Source of the DNA: Paenibacillus prosopidis
GTDB taxonomy: Bacteria > Bacillota > Bacilli > Paenibacillales > Paenibacillaceae
Assembly (NCBI RefSeq): GCF_003337375.1
Contig: NZ_QPJD01000006.1
Coordinates: 229,261 to 293,260 of the forward strand
Direction of reading: 5' to 3'
DNA length: 64,000 nucleotides
Part shown: positions 1 through 9,751 of the stretch, piece after piece
How the letters are laid out: each line of letters opens with the position of its first letter
Numbering within the stretch: position 1 is the stretch's first letter
Position numbers and translations under genes: made by a program
The notes under the pieces: generated by a model
Database searches by the model: none
Told to the model about the DNA's origin: nothing
What the model saw: the letters and a program-made list of their open reading frames with translations, nothing else

Positions 1-1524
1 ACGCCTAACAGCAATGCGACAGAAGGTACTGAACCCGCAACAAAGAAGGCTCCGGTTACGCTTAATATTCGTTTCTTCGGGAATGAGAACGGGCATTATC
101 GCGATGTCGATCCGGCCTTTAGAGAGTTTGAGAAACGGACGCAGGATACGCTTAATACGAAATTGAATGTTGTATGGACACCGGCTGCCGACTATATGAC
201 AAAACATCAATTATGGATGACATCGGGAGAAGACATCGACCTCTTTATCCCGTGGGATTTAGCTAAATTTGCCAAAGATGGTGTATTGGCAGATTTAGGC
301 GAATACTTTAACAATCCAAAATATCCTGGACTTCAAAAGGCTTTCTCAGAAGAGTATATCAATGATAATAAGATCTTTGGCAAAACCTATGCTGTTCCGG
401 TTACAAACGCTTTCATGGATATGGAAGGTGTATGGTACAGAAAAGATTTGTTAAAGAAGTATGGAATGAACGATATCAGCAGTTATGACGATTTGTACAA
501 CTTCCTTGAAAAAGTTAAAGAAAACGAAAAAGACATGATTCCGTTTGGAAACTATGGAAATACTGCTTTCTTCAAACTATTTACCGATATCAATGCACAA
601 CAGCTGGAGGGGAAAGTATTTCCATTTACCGGCCAAGGAAATCCGAAGAAAAATTTCGTTTACGTTCAAATCGCCGATGATGGTAAATCCGTTGCAGGTG
701 TGGCAGCTTATGGCGATCCGGCATCCGAATGGGCAAACTTTCATCCCGAATACGGTCTGAATTATCTGATGAACCAGTTTAATCAAGCGAAGCGATTTAA
801 CAAATTTATTCCGGCAGATACTTTGACAAACACGGCTGGAACAGGCATGCGTCAAGCCGCCGGATACATGACTGTAGGCGGTTTCAAGGGGAAAGAAGCC
901 GAGCAAAAGGCGTTAGATCCGAATGCGGAGATCGGTTTCTGGCCGATCATGAAGAACAATCAGGAGATGACGCCTGGAACGCAATCTACGGATGGCAAGG
1001 CATGGAATTTCATGGCAATACCTGCTTCTTCTAAAAAAATTGAGAGAACCATGGAATTCCTGGATTGGGTATTCTCCAGTCAAGAGAACAATGACTTATT
1101 CAATTTCGGTATCGAAGGTAAAAACTGGGAAGCTGTAGGAGATAAGGAGTGGAAGATTCCGGATGGAGTCGATCCGGCCAAAAATTACTCGTTCCCTGGT
1201 TACCAGTTGACCTGGAATCCGACATTGACCAGAATTCCTGCAGGATTGCCGGAGCAGATTCAACAATATACTGAATATCAATTTAAGCCGGATACGTATC
1301 AGAAGCATGTATTGGCAGGATTTACATTTGATCCAGAGCCTGTAAAAAATGAAATGGCCAAATGCAACACCGTAATGGATAAGTACCTTCCATTCTTATT
1401 ATCCGGTTTTGGCGATGTTGAAGAGAATTTGGCGAAGATGAATAAGGATTTGAAGGATTCAGGTGTAGATAAGATTAAAGAAGAATTGAAGAATCAAATC
1501 AACGCCTTCCTCGCTCAAAAATAA
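1..1524 (+). CDS. ABC sugar importer solute-binding lipoprotein, LplA/YtcQ type (5' truncated by window edge)
   Basis: This is the extracytoplasmic binding protein of a carbohydrate ABC importer. The frame is open from base 1, so the signal peptide and lipobox lie outside the window; an internal TTG at 163 is only an apparent start. The product matches residues 35-541 of the complete copy at 10689-12314. In the two translations I found only three residue differences: Ala to Thr at base 1, and Asp/Glu and Ala/Thr near the C-terminus. The last ~70 residues resemble the C-terminal (DUF3502-like) part of LplA-type binding proteins. It is followed by an 18-bp stem-loop and a cre box before the giant lyase-like gene at 1685. 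The near identity to the second copy points to a recent duplication or gene conversion. The family call is firm; the ligand is unknown. Confidence 0.9.
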   Translation, partial: TPNSNATEGTEPATKKAPVTLNIRFFGNENGHYRDVDPAFREFEKRTQDTLNTKLNVVWTPAADYMTKHQLWMTSGEDIDLFIPWDLAKFAKDGVLADLGEYFNNPKYPGLQKAFSEEYINDNKIFGKTYAVPVTNAFMDMEGVWYRKDLLKKYGMNDISSYDDLYNFLEKVKENEKDMIPFGNYGNTAFFKLFTDINAQQLEGKVFPFTGQGNPKKNFVYVQIADDGKSVAGVAAYGDPASEWANFHPEYGLNYLMNQFNQAKRFNKFIPADTLTNTAGTGMRQAAGYMTVGGFKGKEAEQKALDPNAEIGFWPIMKNNQEMTPGTQSTDGKAWNFMAIPASSKKIERTMEFLDWVFSSQENNDLFNFGIEGKNWEAVGDKEWKIPDGVDPAKNYSFPGYQLTWNPTLTRIPAGLPEQIQQYTEYQFKPDTYQKHVLAGFTFDPEPVKNEMAKCNTVMDKYLPFLLSGFGDVEENLAKMNKDLKDSGVDKIKEELKNQINAFLAQK

Positions 1525-1539
1525 AATTTAAGTAAAATC

Positions 1540-1584
1540 AGGAACATCTATAGATTTAGGCAAATCAAATCTATAGATGTTCCT
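1540..1584 (+). terminator. 18-bp perfect stem-loop after the first binding-protein gene
   Basis: The arms at 1540-1557 and 1567-1584 are perfectly complementary over 18 bp around a 9-base loop, 16 bases after the stop codon. No T-run follows, so it may stabilise the upstream mRNA or act as a weak terminator. A related but imperfect hairpin lies at the same place after the second copy (12330-12374). Confidence 0.55.
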
Positions 1585-1640
1585 AACCTAGATAGATGCC
1601 GGCTATGTGAATCTTATATAATCAAACAAATTAGGGTTAT

Positions 1641-1654
1641 TGAAAACGCTTTAA
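1641..1654 (+). promoter_or_regulatory. cre box (CcpA operator)
   Basis: TGAAAACGCTTTAA fits the relaxed cre consensus WGWAARCGYTWWMW at every position. It lies about 30 bp upstream of the ATG at 1685, where bound CcpA would block transcription. This implies carbon catabolite repression of the 1685 gene and possibly the transporter genes after it. CcpA binding is inferred from the consensus only. Confidence 0.7.
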
Positions 1655-1684
1655 TTTCCTAGCAACATGAAAGGGTGATTACAG

Positions 1685-4600
1685 ATGAAACAGAAGGGAA
1701 GAAGAGTGTTATCCCTTGTTACAGCCATTGTAATGATTGCACAGATGCTTCTAATCGCTTTGCCGGTAACCGTTAAGGCGGAAACAACATCGATTTTTAC
1801 AGATTATCTGCCGGAGATTACTCCAGTAACCGATGAAGCCGGATTTACTCATCCCGGTGTCGGACTGACCAAGGAGCTTCTTGAAAACCTTAGATGGAAG
1901 GTCAGAGCGGGAGCGCAGCCTTGGACGTACTATTTTAATACCATGCTGCTCCCGGCTGCTGAAGCTTCAAAGACGATTTCATCAAGCAACAGCAGAGACG
2001 GTGTGACAGTGCTAAGCGATAATTTCGACAGTCAGGGTATTCAAGGAAGGTTTATTGCAGATAGCATAAAGGTATATGCACAGGCGGTTATGTATTATGT
2101 GACCGGCGATGAAGTATACCGTGCCAATGCAATGATGATTATCCGTATTTGGGAACAGATGGATCCTGCGAAATACAAGTACTATTCAGATGCTCATATT
2201 CACGCTGGAATACCTCTTAACCGAATGCTCATGGCAGCGGAGATCATGAGGTATACAAGCACGCAAACAGAATCACTGGCTTGGACAGATCAAGATACAG
2301 CTAAATTAACCAATAATCTTATCATTCCGATAACGGAAACATTGCTGCATAGCCAACACCATTTTATGAACCAGCATAATTATCCGCTCATTGGAGCTAT
2401 ATCCGGGTACATCTTTACCGGCAACCGCGAGCGATACAATGAGGCTATTGAATGGTTTACCGTTAACCGTACAGCTAATGACCAAGGCTTCAACGGATCG
2501 ATTAAGGCGCTGTTCCGGTGGGTAACGGAGGAACAAAAGCCGGGAACGATAGTCGGGGAAGGAACGCCGGTAGAACCTCACGTTCAGCATATGGAGATGG
2601 GCAGGGACCAAGCACATGGCGGCGGCGATTTAACCAACGCGGCCATCATTACCCGGTTGATTCACGCCCAGGGAACCAAAGTAGACCCGGTAGCCGGAAC
2701 CCCGTCTACTGCGGACAATGCAGTCGATATCATGGAGTTCCTGAATCATCGACTTTTGGCGGCAGCCGACTATTTTTGGCAGTTCATGCTCGGTTATGAT
2801 ACGCCATGGACACCGCAGGCATACGCCATTACCGGCGGCGACCCTGATAACATTGGTATGGGTGGATATATAAGAGACACTTATAATACAATTGCACACG
2901 GTTACTGGGGAAGGTTTTCAACTGCTAACTTCTGGGATTTTTATTCCTACTATACGTATGTAAAACATGAAGATGTGTCCCAAATTGCACCGTATTATTA
3001 TGAAGCCTTTACCAAGAAACTCCCGTCAACTCCCGATGGCTGGCGCAATAAGGATGCAGGCAATGACTTCTGGCTCTATTTGCCTCAAGAGGCTGAGGCT
3101 GATGCGGCAAAATTTATTCCTCAGGATCAAACAAACGGAAAAACTCTGCATCTGGAAGACCGGTACACGAATCTTGACAACCATACGGCTACTATGCAAG
3201 AGGGCGATACCCGATTCATCCGATTTAATGCAACGCAAGAAGGAAGTAAAATAGCTGTTCTCAGCTTTGCAAGTGCCGGTGCGGGGTCCTTTGGATTCAA
3301 AATTCGAACCAATGGCGTAACCACATTTGATTGGAACGGTTCGACCTTCACCCTTCCCGATACAAAGGGGGAGTGGAAATATGTAGTGCTGGCCGGGGGC
3401 TTTGGCGATATGGTCTTTATGACGGTTAAAGGTACCAACGGTGTTACCGTCGATATAGACTCCGTTGATGCGGCGGCAGATACGAATCTGACACCGCCGG
3501 TATTCAAAGCTGGAAGCTCGGATTTGAAGATCTATACCTATGTAGGAGCGACCGTGAATGTAGATTTGTCTGCTACGGATGCAAGCAGCACGGATGTAAT
3601 TGCGTATGAGCTCCAGAATAATTCCCAAGGGCTTCCGATCGATGCCCATACAGGCGCATTTTCCTGGCAGCCTACAGAGGCGGGGAATTATTCCGTTGTC
3701 GTTGCGGCGACGGACGGCACTGCCGTTTCGGCCAAAAATGTCAACATTATCGTAAGCAGCGACCGTGCTTCCGCAGTACAAGCTATCACTTCGTCCTATA
3801 ATCAAAACCAAGTTTACGTGGAAGCAACGCTTAACCATTTCCACACGGTTCATAACGATACGTTGAGTCTGATTAACACAGCGTCCGAAGTGGATTTCGA
3901 TAAGCAATTGCAAGCGCTAAGGGCTGCAGTCGATGGTCTGGCATTAGTGACGCCTTTAACTGATTTCGGTATGCCTTGGTCCAAGCTTGTTGCTTGGTCC
4001 ACCTTTGGTAAAGATGCCATTTATGTAAATGATGGTGATTGGGAGAGCGGCGCTTGGTTTGGTCTGGCGCAGGGGTCACCGCCGAATTTGTATCATCTGC
4101 TGGATTTCGGTCCCGATTATAAGGTTTCAGCTACCAAGTTTGGATTCAAGAGCAATATTTTCGTAGATCGTCTCGCCAACTCCACGGTATATGGATCCAA
4201 TGATAAGGTGAACTGGACACGTCTGACACCGGGAGTCACCCAGTATACGCAAGCTTATCATACCCTTGATGTCGATCCTGCCTACCAAAATGAGAAATAC
4301 CGTTATATCAAGTTGGAAATGATCAAACCGCTGCCCGATGTTCTTCATGGGAGACCGGTAAATCTCTTGGAAATGCGCGATTTTGACATTTATGGAACGC
4401 GTCATGAAATCGGCAACAAGCTTCAATCGGTTTCCTTAAGTTCGGATCAAGCTCTTAACGGCAGGGTTGCACTAGGCAATACAATAAAAGCAACCATCAA
4501 GGCCAAAGAAGCGATCAGTAACTTAACGGTAAAAATTCAAGGCCAGGATGCCGCAGTCAGTACGACGGACCATATCAACTGGACGGCTACAGCAATTTTG

Positions 4601-7600
4601 ACCGGACAAGATCAAACCGGCGATGTGAAAGTCAGTGTCGACTATACCAAGCAGGACGGAACGAACGGAGATACCCTGTACGGCACAACCGATGGTTCCA
4701 AGCTGTTCGCTGCCGATGATTCGGATTTGATTACGAATCTGGCCAGCCTCGCCAATTTGGTTGGTTATAGCGCGGCAGATACGTTAAAACAAGCGAATTA
4801 TCTATTTGACAACAATGCAAGTACGGCTTCCGAATTCCGGTTGAACGGCTCTGGAGCGGGAAGCTACATGACCTTCGACTTCAGGGAAGGCAATCAAGTG
4901 ACGCTTTCGAATGTAGAGCTGCTTGCAAGACAAGATCAAGTTGCTCGACTAGGCGGTGCAGTCGTTCAGGGCTCCAACGATAATACGACGTGGACGACGC
5001 TCACCAAAGGAGCGGCATCTACAGCGGATTGGCAAATGTTGAAGGTTAGCGATACGAAAGGGTACCGTTATATCCGAATTTACAATGCGAATACGTGGTT
5101 CGGCAATATGGCGGAGGTAAGACTCCATGGCGTTGTGAAGTCCCTGAGCAAGATCGCGTCGTCTTCGATCAGTTCGGCTCAGAGCCTCGGCAACAGGATT
5201 GTTCCAGGCAACACGGTCAAATTGACCTTCACGTCCAAAGAAGCGATCAATAATGTCAATGTCACAATCCAAGGTCAAGCCGCGACGGTTACTTCTGCGG
5301 ACAATATCAACTGGATCGCAGAGGCGACCTTGAATCAAGGCGCAGCAACAGGCACAGTAAATTTCGCCATTAATTACAACCAGCAGGATGGAGCGGTCGG
5401 ATTCCCTATTCACAGTACTACAGATAACTCGACACTGTTCCTTGTTGATGAGTCTGATTTGATTGGCAATGTAACAAGTATCGCCAATTTAATTGACTCT
5501 ACTTCAGGAAGAACTGCAGCAACGACCCTGCAACAGGTGAATTATCTGTTTGACAACAATGCAAATTCGAGTTCCGACTTCCGTATTGGAAGCAACAACT
5601 CCGGCTCCGGAAGCTATATCACCTTTGACTTTAAAGAAGGCAATCAAGTTACGCTTTCGAATGTGGAACTGCTTGCAAGACAAGATCAAGTTGCTCGAAT
5701 AAACGGTGCAGTGGTTCAGGGCTCCAACGATAATACGACCTGGACGACACTCACGAATGCAGCGGTTTCTACGCCGGATTGGCAGACGTTGCCGGTCAGC
5801 GGCAATGTCCCGTATCGTTATATCCGAATTTACAATGGCAATGCGTGGTTTGGCAATATGGCCGAGGTGAGATTCCATGGAAAATATGAATCGCTGATCA
5901 GAATCCAATCGGCTTCGATCAGCTCGCCTCAAGGCATTATGAACAGGATCGCGCCCGGCAACACAGTAAAACTAGCGATTGTAGCCAAAGAGCCGATTAA
6001 TGATGTAAAAGTCGCGATTCAAGGCCAGGATGCAGTTGTATCTTCGACTGACAATATCAACTGGACGGCTACGGCGACCTTGAATCAAGGCGTGGCAACA
6101 GGGCCGGTGAAATTCACTATTAATTACAACAAACAAGACGGAACGGCAGGATATCCGGCTACTCAAACGACAGACAACACTTCTCTTTATCTTGTTGATG
6201 AGTCGGATGTGATTCGCAATGTTACCAGCATCACAAATTTGATTGATTCCACTTCCGGAAGAACTGCCGCACAAACCTTGCAGCAGGTGAATTATTTGTT
6301 TGACAGCAATGCAAGCACGGGTTCCGATTTCCGTATTGGAAGCAACAACTCCGGAACAGGAAGCTACATTATCTTTGATTTTAAAGCAGGCAATCAAGCT
6401 GCGCTTTCGAGTGTTGAGCTGCTAACAAGACAAGATACAAACTTTGCAAGAATCAATGGTGCAGTGATCCAAGGCTCCAACGATAATACGACCTGGACGA
6501 CGCTCACCAAAGCGGCGGTAGCTACACGGGATTGGCAAACCTTGGCGGTCAGCAGTAAAGTACCATACCGTTACATCAGAATTGTCAATCCAAACACTTG
6601 GTTTGGAAACATGAATGAAGTGAGATTCCATGGGGTCGTGAAACCGGCAGACGTGACGCCTCCGGTTACATCGGATGATGCTCCACAGGGTTCGGTTGTC
6701 ATAGGTACAACGATAAACCTCAACGCTACAGATGACAGCTCAGGTGTTGCGGCAACTTATTACACCGTTGACGGCAGCGCGCAGCAAACCGGGAACAAGG
6801 TTACGTTAACCGCCGATGGAACGCATACGATCGTATATTGGAGCGTAGACTGGGCAGGCAATGAGGAGCAGCGTCACACGCTTACTGTAAACATCGACGA
6901 TACGACTCCGCCTGTTGTGGCCGGTTTGTATGCAGATATTACAGTGCCGACCAACAAAGATGTTACAGTGACGATCTACTACCCACTTGACGCGGCGGTG
7001 AAGGAGTACAAAGTGGGCGATAACGGTGAATGGACCGTTTATACTGCTCCTGTAACGGTTTCCGATAACACAACGGTGTATGCAAGAAGTGCGGATACCG
7101 CAGGCAACATCTCGGAAGTGGCGAGCTATACGGTCAGCAACATCTATAAGACAGCACCTTCGGACGCTATCTTCACAGCTGACATTACAGACCCGACCAG
7201 CGGCAAAGTTACCTTGACGATCAGCTATCCGGACAACGCGACGGTCAAGGAGTACAAAATCGGTGAGAACGGCACATGGACAGCGTACGAATCACCTGTC
7301 ACTGTATCCGACAATATTATTGTCTATGCACAGAGCAAGGACTTTGTGGGCAATGGTTCGAATGTGACCAGCTATACCGTCAGCAATATCGACAGGACGC
7401 CGCCTGCGGACGCCGTATTGTCCGCCGACATTACAGCGCCGACGAATCAGGATGTAGCCGTAACGGTCACTTATCCGGTCGATGCTGCAGTGAAGGAGTA
7501 TAAGGTTGGCGAGACCGGCGTTTGGACCGCGTACGGCGCTCCTGTGATTATTTCTGAAAACAGTACGGTATATGCAAGAGGAACAGATGCGGCGGGCAAT

Positions 7601-8491
7601 GTCTCTAACGTCACCCAATATGCGGTTGGCAATATCGACCGTATGCCGCCTGCTGATGCAGTCTTGACTGTAGATATCTCAGCTCTGACCAATCAAGGCG
7701 TAACCGTAACGATCACCTATTCGGACGATGCGGCGGTGAAAGAGTATAAAGTGGGCGATAGCGGCCTGTGGAAAGCTTATACGGAGCCCGTTGTTGTTCA
7801 GGAGAATGATACGGTATATGCAAGAGGAACGGACGCTGTAGGCAATGTATCGAATGTAACCAGCACGGTTGTAAGCAATATTTGGAAGAATGCTCCTGTC
7901 ACCACGGCAGCATTAAGCCCTGTTAAGCCTACCGGCAAGAACAGCTGGTACACTACGGATGTTACCGTAAGCTTATCGGTATCCGCCGATCCAGCCGGAG
8001 GGGATATAACAACGGAGTACCAGGTCAATGACAGCGAGTGGATGGTATACACCGGTTCCATTCCTTCCTTTGGCGATGGAGTTTATAAGCTCAGTTACCG
8101 CAGCAAAGATGAAGCCGGCAATGTAGAACAACTCAAAACGATTGAGTTCAAAGTGGATAAGACAGCCCCTGTATTATCCGTCCAGTTGGACAAGACGTCG
8201 ATTTGGCCGCCTAATCATAAGATGGTACCTATTAATGCCACTTTGCTTTCGAGTGACGACGGTTCAGGAATCGAATCGGTGGTGTTGACCTCCATCACGA
8301 GCAATCTGCCGGATAGCGGCAGAGGCGGCGACATTCAGGCCGATTTCGGCACAGCTGGCACTTCATTCAGCGTACGTGCAGAAAAAGGAAGCATCTACAC
8401 CATCACGTATACGGCTACCGATAAAGCGGGCAACAAAACGGTAGTAACGGCAACCGTAACGGTGCCTAATGATCAATCCTTAATTGATTAG
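1685..8491 (+). CDS. giant secreted multimodular protein with alginate-lyase-type (PF05426-like) catalytic domain
   Basis: A 2268-residue exported protein, probably a polysaccharide lyase. Residues 1-32 form a signal peptide ending in VKA. Residues about 50-430 resemble the alpha/alpha-toroid alginate-lyase family: N229, H231 and N232 lie in an MNQHN motif and a conserved MEMGRD motif (303-308) is followed by H311. The same motifs occur in the 19634 gene. Then come a beta-sandwich (475-605), a putative Ig domain (about 612-695), a helical linker, a discoidin (F5/8 C) domain (762-909), three tandem modules of Ig-like plus discoidin type (911-1656), an OmpL47-like domain, four 82-residue repeats (1741-2068) and two more Ig/OmpL47-like domains. 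No sortase motif is visible. The start has an AAGGG-type site just upstream. A terminator follows, then a new promoter region. Whether it cuts alginate, glucuronan or another uronate polymer cannot be told. Confidence 0.85.
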   Translation: MKQKGRRVLSLVTAIVMIAQMLLIALPVTVKAETTSIFTDYLPEITPVTDEAGFTHPGVGLTKELLENLRWKVRAGAQPWTYYFNTMLLPAAEASKTISSSNSRDGVTVLSDNFDSQGIQGRFIADSIKVYAQAVMYYVTGDEVYRANAMMIIRIWEQMDPAKYKYYSDAHIHAGIPLNRMLMAAEIMRYTSTQTESLAWTDQDTAKLTNNLIIPITETLLHSQHHFMNQHNYPLIGAISGYIFTGNRERYNEAIEWFTVNRTANDQGFNGSIKALFRWVTEEQKPGTIVGEGTPVEPHVQHMEMGRDQAHGGGDLTNAAIITRLIHAQGTKVDPVAGTPSTADNAVDIMEFLNHRLLAAADYFWQFMLGYDTPWTPQAYAITGGDPDNIGMGGYIRDTYNTIAHGYWGRFSTANFWDFYSYYTYVKHEDVSQIAPYYYEAFTKKLPSTPDGWRNKDAGNDFWLYLPQEAEADAAKFIPQDQTNGKTLHLEDRYTNLDNHTATMQEGDTRFIRFNATQEGSKIAVLSFASAGAGSFGFKIRTNGVTTFDWNGSTFTLPDTKGEWKYVVLAGGFGDMVFMTVKGTNGVTVDIDSVDAAADTNLTPPVFKAGSSDLKIYTYVGATVNVDLSATDASSTDVIAYELQNNSQGLPIDAHTGAFSWQPTEAGNYSVVVAATDGTAVSAKNVNIIVSSDRASAVQAITSSYNQNQVYVEATLNHFHTVHNDTLSLINTASEVDFDKQLQALRAAVDGLALVTPLTDFGMPWSKLVAWSTFGKDAIYVNDGDWESGAWFGLAQGSPPNLYHLLDFGPDYKVSATKFGFKSNIFVDRLANSTVYGSNDKVNWTRLTPGVTQYTQAYHTLDVDPAYQNEKYRYIKLEMIKPLPDVLHGRPVNLLEMRDFDIYGTRHEIGNKLQSVSLSSDQALNGRVALGNTIKATIKAKEAISNLTVKIQGQDAAVSTTDHINWTATAILTGQDQTGDVKVSVDYTKQDGTNGDTLYGTTDGSKLFAADDSDLITNLASLANLVGYSAADTLKQANYLFDNNASTASEFRLNGSGAGSYMTFDFREGNQVTLSNVELLARQDQVARLGGAVVQGSNDNTTWTTLTKGAASTADWQMLKVSDTKGYRYIRIYNANTWFGNMAEVRLHGVVKSLSKIASSSISSAQSLGNRIVPGNTVKLTFTSKEAINNVNVTIQGQAATVTSADNINWIAEATLNQGAATGTVNFAINYNQQDGAVGFPIHSTTDNSTLFLVDESDLIGNVTSIANLIDSTSGRTAATTLQQVNYLFDNNANSSSDFRIGSNNSGSGSYITFDFKEGNQVTLSNVELLARQDQVARINGAVVQGSNDNTTWTTLTNAAVSTPDWQTLPVSGNVPYRYIRIYNGNAWFGNMAEVRFHGKYESLIRIQSASISSPQGIMNRIAPGNTVKLAIVAKEPINDVKVAIQGQDAVVSSTDNINWTATATLNQGVATGPVKFTINYNKQDGTAGYPATQTTDNTSLYLVDESDVIRNVTSITNLIDSTSGRTAAQTLQQVNYLFDSNASTGSDFRIGSNNSGTGSYIIFDFKAGNQAALSSVELLTRQDTNFARINGAVIQGSNDNTTWTTLTKAAVATRDWQTLAVSSKVPYRYIRIVNPNTWFGNMNEVRFHGVVKPADVTPPVTSDDAPQGSVVIGTTINLNATDDSSGVAATYYTVDGSAQQTGNKVTLTADGTHTIVYWSVDWAGNEEQRHTLTVNIDDTTPPVVAGLYADITVPTNKDVTVTIYYPLDAAVKEYKVGDNGEWTVYTAPVTVSDNTTVYARSADTAGNISEVASYTVSNIYKTAPSDAIFTADITDPTSGKVTLTISYPDNATVKEYKIGENGTWTAYESPVTVSDNIIVYAQSKDFVGNGSNVTSYTVSNIDRTPPADAVLSADITAPTNQDVAVTVTYPVDAAVKEYKVGETGVWTAYGAPVIISENSTVYARGTDAAGNVSNVTQYAVGNIDRMPPADAVLTVDISALTNQGVTVTITYSDDAAVKEYKVGDSGLWKAYTEPVVVQENDTVYARGTDAVGNVSNVTSTVVSNIWKNAPVTTAALSPVKPTGKNSWYTTDVTVSLSVSADPAGGDITTEYQVNDSEWMVYTGSIPSFGDGVYKLSYRSKDEAGNVEQLKTIEFKVDKTAPVLSVQLDKTSIWPPNHKMVPINATLLSSDDGSGIESVVLTSITSNLPDSGRGGDIQADFGTAGTSFSVRAEKGSIYTITYTATDKAGNKTVVTATVTVPNDQSLID
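4415..6650 (+). repeat. three tandem ~740-bp Ig-like + discoidin modules inside the 1685 gene
   Basis: Each module carries an Ig-like sandwich followed by a discoidin domain with recurring VVQGSNDNTTWTTL and WFGNM-EVR motifs. Boundaries are about 4415-5142, 5147-5886 and 5894-6650. Modules 2 and 3 are the most alike. Intragenic duplication is the likely origin; the discoidin units probably bind carbohydrate or cell wall. Confidence 0.85.
6905..7888 (+). repeat. four exact-length 82-residue (246-bp) tandem repeats
   Basis: Four consecutive units of exactly 82 codons each begin with a (T/M)(P/A)P motif and contain VKEYK(V/I)G, a W--Y segment and (V/Y)AR-like strands. They lie at codons 1741-2068. 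They look like small OmpL47/Ig-type spacer domains. The constant unit length suggests recent amplification. Confidence 0.85.
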
Positions 8492-8508
8492 AACTCATTT
8501 TATCGGAG

Positions 8509-8542
8509 GAGAAGCAGGATTCATGTCTGCTTCTCTTTTTTT
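8509..8542 (+). terminator. intrinsic terminator after the 1685 gene
   Basis: Arms GAGAAGCAG (8509-8517) and CTGCTTCTC (8527-8535) form a 9-bp stem followed by seven T. It starts 18 bases after the stop codon, so the permease genes from 8755 probably need their own promoter. Confidence 0.85.
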
Positions 8543-8606
8543 GCGCTTAGCAACGGGTGGGAGTGAGTTCAAAAAGCATCAGGAACCTTTGCAGTGATAT
8601 TTTGAA

Positions 8607-8693
8607 CAGGTTCATAAACCATCAAACCGGCATTTTGGCAAAACGAGAACTTGAACAGTCATAAATGTGGTATTAGAGTCAAAAGGGAAAAGG
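8607..8693 (+). promoter_or_regulatory. upstream regulatory region shared with 23903-23988
   Basis: About 87 bp upstream of the permease gene closely resembles 23903-23988, upstream of the GH43 gene. Shared parts include CAGGTTCA at the left, GCATTTT/ACATTTT in the middle, GAACTTGAACA-TCATAA, and TATTA-AGTCAAAAG at the right. Conservation in two otherwise unrelated contexts suggests a common promoter and operator. TTGAAC followed by TATTA resembles promoter boxes but the spacing is short. Which regulator binds is unknown. Confidence 0.55.
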
Positions 8694-8754
8694 CTTTCAG
8701 TGTTACCACGACGTGAGCCAAGAGATTTATTTAGCATACAGGGGGATGATAAAT

Positions 8755-9735
8755 GTGAATGTAGCTTTGAGCAATAATAAATCAGACAGCGTAGTGATTA
8801 AGAAGAATAAAAAGAGCTTCCTATCAGATGTAAAACAGAATTTCTATTTGTACTTATTAGTTTTACCAGGCATTTTATATTTCGCGATCTTCAAGTACCT
8901 GCCAATGGTGGGGATCATCGTAGCTTTTCAGGACTTTAATACGATGAAAGGACTTTTTAAAAGTGAATTTGTCGGTCTGAAAAACTTTGTATATTTCTTC
9001 ACTTCAAAGGATTGGCTGGTTGTAACCTGGAACACGGTGTTTTTAAATATATTGTTTCTTTTTACCGGTTTGTTTTTTTCGATCCTTATTGCCATTGTGC
9101 TATCAGAAATCAGCTCCAAGTATTTTAAGAAAGTGACACAATCTCTTGTCATTCTGCCGAATTTTATTTCCTGGACATTAGTTTCGATGTTTGTTTTTGC
9201 ATTACTGTCGACGGATATAGGATTTATTAATTCCGTTTTAAAAGCGTTTGGTTTTATTCAAGAAGGACAGGAAATCAGTTTTTATTCCAATCCGGATTTA
9301 TGGGTCGGAATACTGGTTGTTCTAAAAATATGGAAAGGGGCGGGTTTCGGCTCCGTTATCTATTTGGCTGCTATAGCAGGCATTGACCAGGAAATCTATG
9401 AAGCTGCCAAAATTGACGGAGCCACCCGTATGCAGTGTATTACAAAGATTACCTTGCCGCAGCTTAGAACAACAGTAGTTCTTTTGACCTTATTTGGCAT
9501 CGGAGACATATTCCAAGGGGATTTAGGAATGATTTATGCGATTGTAGGCGACAACCCTAATTTGTATCACACGACCGATGTCATTGACACTTATGTATTC
9601 AGAATGCTTAGGCAGATGAATGACATCAGCATGTCTTCTGCAATCGGACTTTATCAATCCCTAGTAGGTTTAGTCATCGTATTTGTAACAAATCGTCTTG
9701 CCAAGAAATATGATTCGGATTCAGCTATTTTTTAA
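8755..9735 (+). CDS. ABC sugar importer permease, LplB type
   Basis: An inner-membrane permease of a CUT1 carbohydrate importer, about 326 residues with six predicted transmembrane segments. The cytoplasmic EAA loop that docks the ATPase is visible as EIYEAAKIDGATRMQ. I place the start at GTG 8755 because AGGGGG (8740-8745) sits 9 bases upstream; the frame also has an ATG at 8746, too close to that site, and a GTG at 8713 without a good site. The stop is followed after 16 bases by the next permease. The partner binding protein is the 10689 gene. No ATPase gene is present, as is usual for this class, which shares an MsmX-type ATPase. Confidence 0.93.
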   Translation: MNVALSNNKSDSVVIKKNKKSFLSDVKQNFYLYLLVLPGILYFAIFKYLPMVGIIVAFQDFNTMKGLFKSEFVGLKNFVYFFTSKDWLVVTWNTVFLNILFLFTGLFFSILIAIVLSEISSKYFKKVTQSLVILPNFISWTLVSMFVFALLSTDIGFINSVLKAFGFIQEGQEISFYSNPDLWVGILVVLKIWKGAGFGSVIYLAAIAGIDQEIYEAAKIDGATRMQCITKITLPQLRTTVVLLTLFGIGDIFQGDLGMIYAIVGDNPNLYHTTDVIDTYVFRMLRQMNDISMSSAIGLYQSLVGLVIVFVTNRLAKKYDSDSAIF

Positions 9736-9751
9736 AGGAAGGAGATTTAAA

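Noticed and set aside
163..1524. Apparent start of the first binding-protein gene at TTG 163
   Set aside because: The frame is open to base 1 and matches the complete copy at 10689-12314, so this is an internal codon of a truncated gene.
3026..3913. Long antisense frame opposite the 1685 gene
   Set aside because: It is a shadow of the sense coding sequence with no start site or domain; the same holds for the long antisense frames opposite the 12489, 26813, 39030 and 50310 regions.
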